From Mya arenaria (lineage: Eukaryota; Mollusca; Bivalvia; Myida; Myidae), in NCBI RefSeq assembly GCF_026914265.1, contig NC_069125.1, forward strand, positions 10,913,117-10,977,116: a DNA stretch of 64,000 bases, written 5' to 3'. The translations under genes were made by a program, and so were the position numbers. Positions 23,961-34,357 of the stretch are shown here, in pieces (positions within the stretch are counted from its first letter, which is position 1; each line of letters starts with the position of its first letter). The notes beneath the pieces were generated by a model, which had not been told where the DNA came from, did no database searches, and saw nothing but the letters and a program-made list of their open reading frames with translations.

Positions 23961-24734
23961 CAGTTTAAAATATAACAATGGGCCTCAGCTAAATTAAACA
24001 AATACATAGAATACTGAAACAATGGTACATATTAGTTTAAAGATATACATTATTGATCACTTTAATGAGTATCAATTTTTTGAATCTCAGTGCATCATTT
24101 CTATGACAAGTTGAAACTAACTATAAATTCCTTAGCTGTCAGCATGAGAAAAACGGACGATGCCATTAAAACTGTTTCTGTATTTTGTTTAAGCAAGTAC
24201 TATTTCTTGTCAGTTTATTTTTGTTTTTATATTGTGCCATTATTACTTGCATATCATTGCAATAATGTTCGCATTTTTCTGCGGTATTCGTTGACCGTTT
24301 TGTATGAAGTAACGCGTTTGCACCCCTGAAATCAGAATAAGCCTACCCCTTGAAGTGTTGCATGTGTTTTATTGGTCAGCTTCGGAAGTGGCTTATAAAT
24401 ACGTTTTTCTATTTTGTTAAATATTTACCATGTAACTTGTTGGACCTTTTACAAAGTTTACAAAGAATTTTATAAAAATGAAATGTGGAAGTTCATTGTT
24501 TTTTAAAATACCTCCAATCTGACAGCTGTGCGGGAAAATGACGTCATTCTATTGCATTATGGGACATTTTGGTAAAATTTACCTGGGTAAACTTTCACAC
24601 TAACCTGGTAAATTTACTGCCTTGGTTATTTCTTTTATACAACGCATTTTACCGACATGGTAATTTTACCACGGAATTTACTGGTGGTTTTATAAACCCA
24701 GGTAATTATTTACCATTGTTTATACAATTGGCTG

Positions 24735-24892
24735 CTAAATATTTAAGTTTTTTTGGAAAAGGCGTGTCACTCATGGGGCTTTGGGTCATGTTATCAAAGG
24801 ACGACACAAACTCAACACTTTGTGTTACAAATAAAGATGCTGACGTCATGTCAAATATTGGGGTATATTGTGTTGTTTTTACTGAAAATAGT
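24735..24892 (-). pseudogene. Remainder of gene M exon 18 copy (unit A), at the A/B junction
   Basis: Continues the exon 18 copy interrupted at 18447: it matches 37950-38104 and then stops near 24892, where DNA upstream of DRAM-B starts. This is the breakpoint of the tandem duplication. The same join is seen at 1337-1504. Confidence 0.7.
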
Positions 24893-25999
24893 AATTAATT
24901 AATTATATTGATTATTTCAATTGCCAATATGTATTCATTTTCATATCCAGTTTATATCATAATTGAAATATTTGTTCATTTGCGTTTGTGTCTTCACCAT
25001 ATCGATTGTTATGCAATGTGTAAATGGCCAAAGGCAAGATGCCGATTTGCCAATAAAAACTTGTAGACAAATAATTAATATAATTTATTTTGATTGTTAT
25101 ACCAATCCTTAAATGTGTGTTGCTGTTGTACTATATATGGAGATATAAAGAATACCGTTGGACAATATGAACAACAAAACGTGCCAGGTAAACTGAATTA
25201 AGTGGTCAACATAATATTTTGTCAAATGAGAAGGCGTCATTCAGTAATTAGCAGTCAGCCGTTATTGACTAAATAGCGGTAAATATAAACAGTTTTAGTG
25301 CATAGTTTACAAAATATCACGTAGACCACTAAATCGTTTTGTAACTATAACCATTATTTAAAGAATACCTGTTACTTAACATTAAACCTTTTACAACGGT
25401 TTCAATGTCATGTGCACTGGGGGCAGAAACAAACTATTGTTATTTTCGTAGCTTTTTATAGTATATACATATGTTTATATATTATATTAAATTGTTTTCT
25501 TCTGCACTTTGTGGTCATGTGGGATCACAAGACATTGACAGGTTATTTTAACATTCTTTAGTATCATATGAATAACTTAGTCGGATAATGAAAGAATTAC
25601 AAGAGACATCGTTAACTTTCGTTTTCATTATGATGACATTAAGTAGTTTAGTTGGAAAATTATAAGTCACTTGATCTTGAAATCTTGAAAAATCCACGAC
25701 GTTATGTCTTGCTATACATTGTATATAGAAACATTACAAGAAGATTTTGATTCATTGATTGAGTCATGGTATACTGGTACTTCATAGATAGAGATGTAAG
25801 AAAGTGTATTAATTAACTGTTAAACCAAGTAAAAAATATTTAATGTAGTTTTTAACTCATCGCGTTGTCGCAAATGGTTAAACTAAAATATTCTTCTTTT
25901 AAGTTTTCCGTTATGTAATGATACGAAGAATAATTTTGATTTAAGATTTAAATATTCATGCATTTTTTTTATACTATATACTACTTCTACGTTAGTCTC
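24893..25999. other. DRAM-B upstream spacer
   Basis: Homologous to 1505-2540 with indels. No gene seen. It should hold the DRAM-B promoter, but no clear TATA or initiator stands out. Confidence 0.55.
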
Positions 26000-26560
26000 G
26001 ACACAGTTTTCTGCGGAAGTTACGCCAGCCCCATGTATTGTCAGGGAGCGAATATTTGAATCTGTGCTAGTGCTTCATACTTTTTAAAATTCATATTCAC
26101 ACATTTTACAGATCTCGTCGAACTTCCCTCGGAAGTGAATTTGAAGCAAACAGCCATGTATACACATTTCTAAGGGTAAAATTTACCTACTACTTCACTA
26201 AAAATCATTTTTACATTTTCATACTTTCAAAATAGTCAAAACCAGCGAATATCAGCCTTACCTTCGCTTAAATTACATAAGCGTCCAGTGTTGTCAGCTC
26301 CTTTTTTTAATTATTGTTCACTATTTCACATTTTTAGAATAGCGAATCTCAGCCTCCAGTCCCGCGGAAGTTACGTCAGAGTCCTGTCATGTGTTGTCAG
26401 AGAATGAGTAACCTGACGTTGCGTCGGGTAGCATACACTTTGTTAATTCGTTTTTATTTTTTTACGTTTTCAGCATAGTAAATTTCAGCCTGACTTCCGC
26501 CGGAAATTTCGTCAGCGTCCCGCCATGTTGTGTCAGGGTATGAGTTATCTGCCGTTGTGT
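26000..26560 (+). repeat. Decayed exon 1 modules upstream of DRAM-B
   Basis: The same set of modules as at 2540-3110: 'ggaagttacg', 'catgtattgtcaggg', 'cagcgaatatcagcctt' and 'atgagtaacctgacgttg'. The last one contains the real start at 26525. Because both DRAM copies have the set, it arose before the segmental duplication. Confidence 0.6.
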
Positions 26561-29500
26561 CTGGTACTTCTATCGGCTGCTACATTCATTACAACCTACA
26601 TCATAGCCGTCTATAACGGCGACGTCTCGCCAAACTTTCAATATATAAGGTAAGAACCTTTATACCAAACATTTAAACCATAGTGTTAACGAATATATTT
26701 AAATGTTAGTCAGTTCGTTCCTTAGATAAAACGTGTATGCTGCTGTACCGTTACATAACGCTTTTCAATGAACAACTCAAGAATTGATCACACACCAATC
26801 AGACGAACATAGCAGTCAGACGGACACACAAATCAGACGGCCACAGCAGTCAGGCGGACGCAGCACTCAGACGGACACACCAATCAGACAAACGCAGCAG
26901 TCAGGCGGACACACCCATCAGACAAACACAGCAGTCAGGCGGACGCAGCAGTCAGGCGGACATAGCAGTCAAACGAACACAGCAGTCAGGCGGACACAGC
27001 AGTCAGGCAGACGTAGCAGTCAGGCGTACGCAACAGTCAGGCGGACACAACACTCATGCGGACACAGTAATCAGGTGGACACAGTAGTCAGGTGGGCTCA
27101 GTAGTCAGGCTGATACAGTCGTCAGGCTGATACAGTCGTCAGGCGGACACAGCAGTCAGGCGGACGCAGCAGTCAGACGGACACACCAATCAGACAAACG
27201 CAGCAGTCAGGCGGACACACCCATCAGGAAACACAGCAGTCAGGCGGACGCAGCAGTCAGGCGGACACAGCAGTCAAACGGACACAGCAGTCAGGCGTAC
27301 GCAACAGTCAGGCGTACTTAGCAGTCAGGCGGACACAACACTCATGCGGACACAGTAATCAGGTGGACAAAGTAGTCAGGTGGACTCAGTAGTCAGGCTG
27401 ATACAGTCGTCAGGCGGACACAACAGTCAGGCGAACGCAGCAGTCAGACGGGAACACCAATCAGACGAATACAGCAGTCGGACGCAAAGCAGTCGGACAA
27501 ACATTTCAGTCAGACGGACACAGCAGTCGGACGGACGCAACAGACAGACATACACACCAGTCAACCGCCAATTAGGCGTGTATTGTTAATGATGATTCTC
27601 TGCAAGCAAATGTAAACTATGTTTTTATCTTCTGTTGATGTTTTCAGTGAAACCGGGACCAAGCCGCCAGAAAGTTGTATATTCTCCCAGTTTCTGAATA
27701 TTTGCGCAGCTCTTTGTAAGCATTTTATTTAACTTTTTATAAATTATAAGGTAGAGGAATTTTAGAGTAATATTAAGTAGTATTGCTGTTACAATGCTGT
27801 TGAATAATTTAATTTTAGGTCGTCTGTTTTTCCACAGAGAAGGTATTGTCAACGCCTTGGTGTCGTTGTCAGCATTGGCGTTGTTGTGCAAATATTTAAA
27901 CCTTGGCCTTAACTCAAATATTTTCAATATATTTGAATAAAACTTAAAAGACTTGTTGCCAACAACGATATACACATGTATAAATTGAATAATTGATAAG
28001 TTATCACCTTTTTACGACTTAAAATCAGACGTACCTTGGAGTTCTCTTGGGGGGGGGGGGGTCTCTTGTTTTAACAGTTTCTTAAAACCTTTCATGGTTG
28101 ATAATTAAGGACGTGATTGTCTAACTTTACACGATCAGAGGTACTATCACAGTTCTTAAGCATTGAACTATGAATCTCGTCGGCGGCGTCATCGTTGTCG
28201 TTGTTATCAAGTCTCATTACTCGGACGTTTTAATATATACAAGCGGAAAAATAAACTATGCTTAATTAGAAATCTGAACAAAATAATGTCAATCTATTCA
28301 ATGGCCTCAATTAAGAATGTGACAAACTAAATCCAGCGTTATAGAGAGCTTTATCATGTGATTTAGAACCTGTATATCTTTGCATGCACATTTTTTTCTT
28401 ATTTCCGCTATTACCTATGTTTAGTTCTACTATTATTAAGAGGGCTGTGTCACCTGCCGGCACTGTACAAATACGTGAAATTACCTAATAGAAAATAGTG
28501 TAAATTTTGTAAATGAACCCCCTCGGCTGCAGGTCTGTGTACGGTATACGTGCGTTACAAGCTGGTGGAAGCTATCAGCGGCCATGAGTATCAGTACTTG
28601 CACCGCCTGAACCAGATGGGCCTCGGGATGGGCGTCCTAACAGCGCTTGGGCTCAGTCTGGTCGCCAACTTTCAGGTGAGGCAAATTAAATAATTGTGAT
28701 CTTCCTTACAACTATTTGCTAAAGTGGTTAACTTACTGGGCCTGTGTAAAAAATAACGGTACACCTCAATTTTAGCTTCAACGTCGGTGTGGGATAGTTG
28801 GGGTCTGTGACCCATTTTAATAAAGACGGAAAGACTAAATATTTCCAGACGTAACCACGTCATGGGCGTAACTACCTTCTATAAAAACATATCCCAAGGA
28901 CATTTACCGCATAGATTCTGCGGTGTACCTGAGCACTCTTTAAGCAGCGTAAGGCTTACGAGGAAGATATTATTGAAATGGAGCACTTGGGTACCCGGAC
29001 TAAAACCTTCTCATCGACATAGATGATATTTATTTAACGCACATTTGCACATACCTGAAATAGATCTGACAAGTAGCGAGTTTGCTTACACTCAATGTGT
29101 CTATCGGACAACCAGACTAAGCAAATATCTACCGCGCTAATTGTTTAACAAGCGAATTCAATTTTGCCATTGAGATGTTTACTAGAAAAGTTTAACACGC
29201 TTTGTGTATTTAAGTGTTTTAAAAAACGTTTGTGGTACTGTGGCGACCTTTACTTAGAAAGTAAGGTGTTTGAACGAAATCCTGGAATATTTTATTGACC
29301 AGCCAGTCTCGTGAGACTTTTGTAATTAGGTATAAAGAGGTCAACTTAAGTGGATTAGTTTTCGTACCCTACTTTACTTTTCTTAATCTGGTTTGGTTAA
29401 ACAGACCTTGTTTGTTTTGGACCTGGACCCGGACAACAAAAGTATCGGAGATTTTTCCACCCTTTGAGGAGATGGCTTAGACGCTTAGAATTGTTGTTAA

Positions 29501-32500
29501 ACGGAAATTTGCATCAGAATCGGTAGGAAGTACCCGGAATGAATATAAATGAAAACAAGTTCAAAAACTTTGGAAAGAATTTCAAAAACTTTGGACACAA
29601 TTTCAAAAGGGGTCTTAGCCTCTCTACTCTGCTAAGGGCATGACTCCCTCATACTCAAGCAGACCCCGGTTTTTTTTTTCAGGGTGGCAATTATCAGTTG
29701 TAAGAAACCTGTGGGGATCGAGTTTGACGCTAATGCCTTATGGGCCATTTTAATAAAGATCTATAGTCGTAAATTCATAATATGATATAGAGGATATTTG
29801 ATATTTCAGTCTAAGATCGTATTTTAAATCACGAGTGTCATAACTGAAATAAACCAACGAAAATAAGCTTATTTTTATCACAGGACATATTCGATATTGG
29901 AACAGTCAGATATCCTGGACGGTTTCGTTGTGTTGGCCTTACAGGTTTTTTGTGACTGCATCGGGTGGTTTCTTTATTAATCATCTATTAAGAAAATGTC
30001 ATGACACTGGAGAAAGGCATTAATGTTCTTATTCATTGTTACTCCAAAGATCCGGTTCATAATAGTGTAATTGTTTTATTGAGACCAAATCATATACTAG
30101 TTTACTTTTCAATACCTTGAACCGTTTTAACTGCTTCCGTTCGATTATTTAACTCGGTTATTGTCATGACCTTGATGAGATTGCCATCGTTAGCTCTTAT
30201 TTGCTAATTGTTTTTAGCTCGATTGTGTCGAACGCTGATCAGTACCGTGTGCTTTTACAGAAGCCATGAGCAAGTACCCCTGGTGGGGATCGAACACACA
30301 ACCTCGTGGTTGAGAGGCAGACACCTTAACCACTAGACCATTCTTACCTTTCTTAGGGTATTCTTGGCTATTATTGAAACAATTTCAAGATATTCATGTC
30401 GAACTGTACACATGTTTCCTGTGACATGATTCACATGTGTAGCGACTAGCATAACTCAGGCTTTAATTATAGTCATGCTGTGTCCTTTGTTCGACTGAAA
30501 AGCATTCAAGTATTGGCGTCCATTTAGTTTAAAATTATATGTTTTAAAACAATTGTGAAACAATTTATTACAACATTATAATAATCACTCTCGTTGGCAT
30601 GATTTTACGCAAGTGTGTACCTAACAATCCTTGATAAACATACCTAGTTTTTTTATTTATAGTATGTATGTACTGTGCTGCTTGTGGAGTTTTGTGCTGT
30701 TCTTCCACGCTTCTTGTTTGTGATTTTATGTTATATGTCTTTGGCGTTTACCCAGTGCCATTCAACCGGGTTAATGTTTAAACCTTTTGCTACTGTGCTT
30801 GTTTTTGTAGCTTTTCGCATAAATATTATGTGGGGGAAAACGGCGTCCCCGGAAAAAAACTACATGTCCGGCATGGTGACCACAAACCAAACCCACATGC
30901 ACCAAGGCCGGGAATCGAACCCGGGCCTCCTAGGTTAGAAGCGATTGCGCTTAACACTTCGCTTACTGGACTGCCGTTAAATAACACGACAATGAATGTT
31001 TTCAAAAGAGTTTCCACATTTCTTAGTAACAACATTATTTAAATAAAAAATATAAATCTCGTAGACATTTTTTAATTAATTAATTAGTTTTCTGTGTTCC
31101 AGGTGACGGAAGTTGGAGCGGTGCACTTGACGGGTACGGTCCTGGTGTTCGGGGTAGGGGTGGTGTATGCGGCCCTCCAGACGGGCCTCTCATACAAAAT
31201 GCACCCAGACTATAGCGGCATCTATGTGGCCCGGGTGCGCCTCGCTCTAACCATTGCCTTTGTCATCCTCATTGCAACCAGTATCCTTTTTAAAGCCCAC
31301 AGTTCACCTGGCACTTTCAGAATATTCGGAGCCTTCAGGCTATATTGCATTTTGACCTACAATTTATTTGTATGAAATAATTGGTTATTTTGTTGGGGTT
31401 TATGTTTTAAAAAATAACTTGAGATTTAGTTGTTCTCATAAAATAGTAATGTTAAATTATAAACCTTATGAAAATAAAGCTCATTATAAGTTTCCACAAT
31501 TAAATAACCAGTTTGGTTGACGTTACAGGACCGAAAAAAACTTCGACCAGAATTTATTTTAGCCGGTGGTCATTAAAAAAATGAGCGCGAAAAAACATCC
31601 ACAAACAAAAACCTTCTTACTCACACCTTCAAATGTGGGTTTGGTTTTGCCTAACAAACAATTGATGAATTATATATGATCTTATTTTTCAAGTTAAAAT
31701 TGAGCGCGCCTCCCCCCTTCCCCTCCGCCCGAAAAAAAACAAAAAAAAACTTCCATTCCTGTCCACACCTACACATGTCAGTTTGGTTATTCATAACAAA
31801 CAATTTATAAATTATGGCCCTATTTTTAAGTTAAAACAACGGATTAAAGACTATTGACGATTTAGTTTATAAAATATATTGTCACCGTTATATTCGATTG
31901 ATCCTATTCAATTGTTAAGGTATGACGAAGCACCTTATAGTTTTTACTTGGATTCGAAGCTTCTTGTTTTTAATGAATATGTAATTTCAATAGACTAGTT
32001 GTTTAACAAAAGGCTCTATATTCTTTCATGCAGAAGTTGAATGTGTCTGCTGGGAATACTTGAAATACTTTTAAATTAATAATTATTATACATAAGTGAT
32101 TCGATATGTTTTCATGAATATTTATTTTTGTAAAATGCCGAATGCCAGGAGCACTGATAAAGGCTGTTTTGATGACAGTAAGTCATTTTGGAATGGCATT
32201 AGGAAGGACTTCCATCGTGACCTTATACAATGTAAAGATTGTTGTGTCCCTTAACCCTGGCACAGCAGCAACAAGCGCCGTGATATCACGACAGTCCCCT
32301 CCCAAGGATAAACTTCACTGGAAACCGGATGAACCCGTACGTCTAACAAACTATTAAGAATTAATGCAATCTGAATAAAACTAGAATTCGGCGGTTGGTC
32401 AGAAGCGTCCATAATTTTTGAACCCGATTCGATACCAATTTTAATGTGAAAGAAGTGGTCACATCGACCTTGACATTTGACCTAATAAGCTCAAAGTTAA

Positions 32501-33123
32501 TAAAGGTCCTATATTGTACTTATCAATTATTATTCTTACTTAATTTGAGGGCCGTATGAGTAAGCGTTGTGTATATATTGAGCGAATTTTTTATCATGTA
32601 AAAGTCACAACGATCTTGACCCTTGACCTTACTGATCTTAAAATCATTAAACATTTAATTTATCTACTGGGCAGGATCAATATTACTAATTAGTTTCAGA
32701 ATCGTCATTTGTCTTAAATATATTATTAAAGCGGATTGAGGGATCTACAAAAAGTAAATCAACATATTTTGATCGGAAACATTTTTTGTTATAAAGGTCA
32801 ACACGAACTTGACCTCAGACATACTGACCTCAAACTTTATAGCCGTCATCTACTTACCGAGTACAATATGCACGCATTTTTTTATACTAATCCAGGGTTG
32901 GTATTATCAATTTCAATGTTGTTTAATTTCATTTCAGGGGTACGTGCCGCACATAATTAGCGCGGTAGGCGAGTGGATCATGGCGATATTGTTTCAGACG
33001 TACTTCCTCACGTATGTACGAGACTTCATGAAACTGAGGATTGAGGTCAAGCCGCGGTTGTTTGTACAACATCTGGACCAACCGGCGCTATTCTCCGACC
33101 AGAACAAAAGTCTTCTAGCATAG
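26525..33123 (+). CDS. DRAM/Frag1/Sfk1-family transmembrane protein (DRAM2-like), intact copy B
   Basis: Six exons: 26525-26649, 27648-27715, 28533-28675, 31103-31280, 32266-32336, 32938-33123. All borders are GT-AG and the phases agree, giving 256 residues, close to vertebrate DRAM1/2 (238 and 266). The start (ccgccATGt) reads MLCQGMSYLPL, like the DRAM N-terminus. Further family marks are TYIIAVYNGDVSP, PPESCIFSQFLNI, CTVYVRYKLVEA, LGLSLVANFQ, the exon 5 KLHWKPDEP and YFLTYVRDFMKLRIEV. About six hydrophobic segments (near residues 8-30, 52-70, 92-112, 118-140, 155-175, 205-230) indicate a multipass membrane protein, in vertebrates lysosomal and autophagy-linked. The exact acceptor of exon 5 (32266 or 32269) is uncertain. 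Introns hold a minisatellite, SINEs and a Penelope-like piece. Confidence 0.92.
26785..27572 (+). repeat. 17-bp minisatellite in DRAM-B intron 1
   Basis: About 46 copies of the 'cacagcagtcaggcgga' unit, longer than in copy A. A block around 26845-27060 recurs at about 27140-27350 ('acacccatcag', 'actcatgcgga', 'taatcaggtgga'), so a larger internal duplication extended the array. Long open frames across it are by-products of the 51-base peptide period. Confidence 0.9.
29071..29510. other. Copy B-specific 440-bp insertion in DRAM intron 3
   Basis: Copy A reads 'gatcggacatttgcatc' continuously at 6361-6376, while copy B has about 440 bases between 'gatctgac' and 'atttgcatcag'. The extra DNA shows no clear terminal repeats and no recognisable product. 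It may be an insertion in B or a deletion in A. Confidence 0.55.
30262..30350 (-). mobile_element. tRNA-derived SINE head in DRAM-B intron 3
   Basis: Minus strand reads 'ggtctagtggttaaggtgtc' then 'gttgtgtgttcgatcccc', good A-box and B-box matches, followed by 'accaggggtacttgctcat'. Orthologous to 7970-8116. It lacks a tRNA-like acceptor stem pairing, so it is a SINE and not a tRNA gene. Confidence 0.75.
30613..30825 (+). mobile_element. Penelope-like 3' end fragment in DRAM-B intron 3
   Basis: Matches 21069-21280 ('cctaacaatccttgataaac', 'tttggcgtttacccagtgcc', 'tttgctactgtgcttgtttt'). It is absent from copy A at this place, so the insertion postdates the duplication. No coding frame. Confidence 0.7.
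30826..30985 (-). mobile_element. tRNA-derived SINE in DRAM-B intron 3
   Basis: Minus strand reads 'ggcagtccagtaagcgaagt', 'gcccgggttcgattcccggc' (perfect B box) and a body 'gggtttggtttgtggtcacc'. Orthologous to 8336-8540. Confidence 0.8.
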
Positions 33124-33184
33124 TATTGACAACGGGGAAAAAACGCGACTCTAAAAACGCAATAGACTTAGTTCAAATATTTTT

Positions 33185-33190
33185 AATAAA
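33185..33190 (+). terminator. Poly(A) signal AATAAA of DRAM-B
   Basis: Canonical AATAAA 62 bases after the DRAM-B stop codon. T-rich DNA follows at 33220-33300. It implies a short 3' UTR. Confidence 0.6.
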
Positions 33191-33929
33191 AATGAAACAT
33201 GTTCAGCCCGGTAATGTTTGTTTGTTACTTTTTTATGAGTTGTCATGAAACTTAATTCATGTGGAATTTGCTGCGTTGAATTATTTAATTTTTTAACCAA
33301 AAGTTAAAGTACATATTGCGCCTTTTATGTGTCTCTCAGTGTAATAATATACAGCTATATGGTATACTTGCAATGGCCATACTGGATGAAATTCCCTTAA
33401 TTGTTATAACGTATAACATTCCGCAAACTTAATATTTAACAAATCTTTTTGATGCCACGGTATAATGATGATATTTTTTTATATAGTTGTACTTTTAAAC
33501 CTGGTATACTATTGTGTTTATTGACCAATAGTCTATTTGTCACATATTTAGAATGTAGCTTATATCAGAAAATTGTAAATAAGTGATATTTGTTAGTATG
33601 ATGGAATATTACTGCATGTGCATATGTGTATATATTGTATCATATACAATTTAGAAATGGAGGAGTAAAAGATATAAAAAAATCTCGTCAATAACCTTAG
33701 TTTTTGTATTAATATGACAACGATCCCTGCTAAACACAGTTTAGCTAGTATAAGTACTTTCGAGTGTTTAACATTAAAAAACACTTTTTTTCCGCTAGTC
33801 TGGTGTTGGCAAGACAAACCTGTTGGGTGTGTAAGCTTAAATCTACTCGCATTCGGGCAAGACCCATTCGTCGAGAACTCTGATAAGATTGTTAGTCATT
33901 TTAGGCTTATGGAGCGTAGCGCACAGATA
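33191..33929. other. Intergenic DNA between convergent DRAM-B and M
   Basis: No gene seen. Positions 33715-33800 match 15960-16060 in unit A and help to show that unit A lacks the last third of exon 19. The small open frame 33714-33932 has no recognisable product. Confidence 0.5.
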
Positions 33930-34113
33930 TAATGTAAACCTGGTTCGAGCCACCCTTATTATTAAACGTGCACCAGTGTGTAGCACTGTCACGCGAGACC
34001 CCCATTTAACGTCCCTCCCGAAAGACGATTAGTATTTAGTGGAATCGAACCTACGCCCCCCCCCCTTGGATCGTAAGTCAAGTGTGTTACCATGGATCCG
34101 CCACGAACCTGTT
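33930..34113 (-). mobile_element. tRNA-derived SINE between DRAM-B and M
   Basis: Minus strand: 'gtggcggatccatggtaaca' with B box 'taggttcgattccact', then 'taatcgtctttcgggaggga' and 'cgttaaatgggggtctcgcg', a body I recall from a widespread molluscan SINE. A C/G run near 34060 separates head parts. It has no counterpart in unit A. Confidence 0.75.
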
Positions 34114-34201
34114 CATATCTTTTCTGTCTGTTATATTCACGAATATTGCTTTGAGGTCGCAAATAGTGTTGATATAAAAAAATCTAACAATGATCTTTTG
34201 T

Positions 34202-34207
34202 TTTAAT
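34202..34207 (-). terminator. Poly(A) signal ATTAAA downstream of M exon 19
   Basis: ATTAAA on the minus strand 151 bases after the exon 19 stop codon, the most likely 3' processing signal for transcripts ending in exon 19. Confidence 0.45.
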
Positions 34208-34357
34208 CAATCAATACAAACTAGTCTTCATCAACACACATTACACTGTACATAGCAGTTGGATATAAAAAACAAACATGTTTACACAAAGTTGAACACT
34301 TCAAATACATGAATAAGTTATAAAAAAGACACTACAAGTTCACTCCCTATCTAACAT

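Larger units (their letters stand above)
18448..24734. mobile_element. 6.3 kb TIR-type DNA element inserted in the exon 18 copy
   Basis: It lies precisely between two parts of the M exon 18 copy. Ends are imperfect inverted repeats: left 'catccaaaagtataac' and right, other strand, 'cagccaattgtataaac' (13 of 17 positions). The flank gives 'ctg' on both sides, a possible 3-base target duplication. Both ends carry clusters of GGTAA/TTACC words (18450-18615 and 24560-24715), as subterminal transposase sites often do. No transposase was recognised; two short starts, ATGGCCGACC near 18631 and ATGGCGGAGT near 22765, are all that look gene-like. A Penelope-like fragment is nested. The same right end is seen at 1-1336. 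Superfamily unassigned. Confidence 0.6.

Noticed and set aside
26784-27589. Two open frames rich in RRTQQSGGH repeats
   Set aside because: They lie in DRAM-B intron 1 and reflect the 17-bp minisatellite; splice sites of DRAM skip them.
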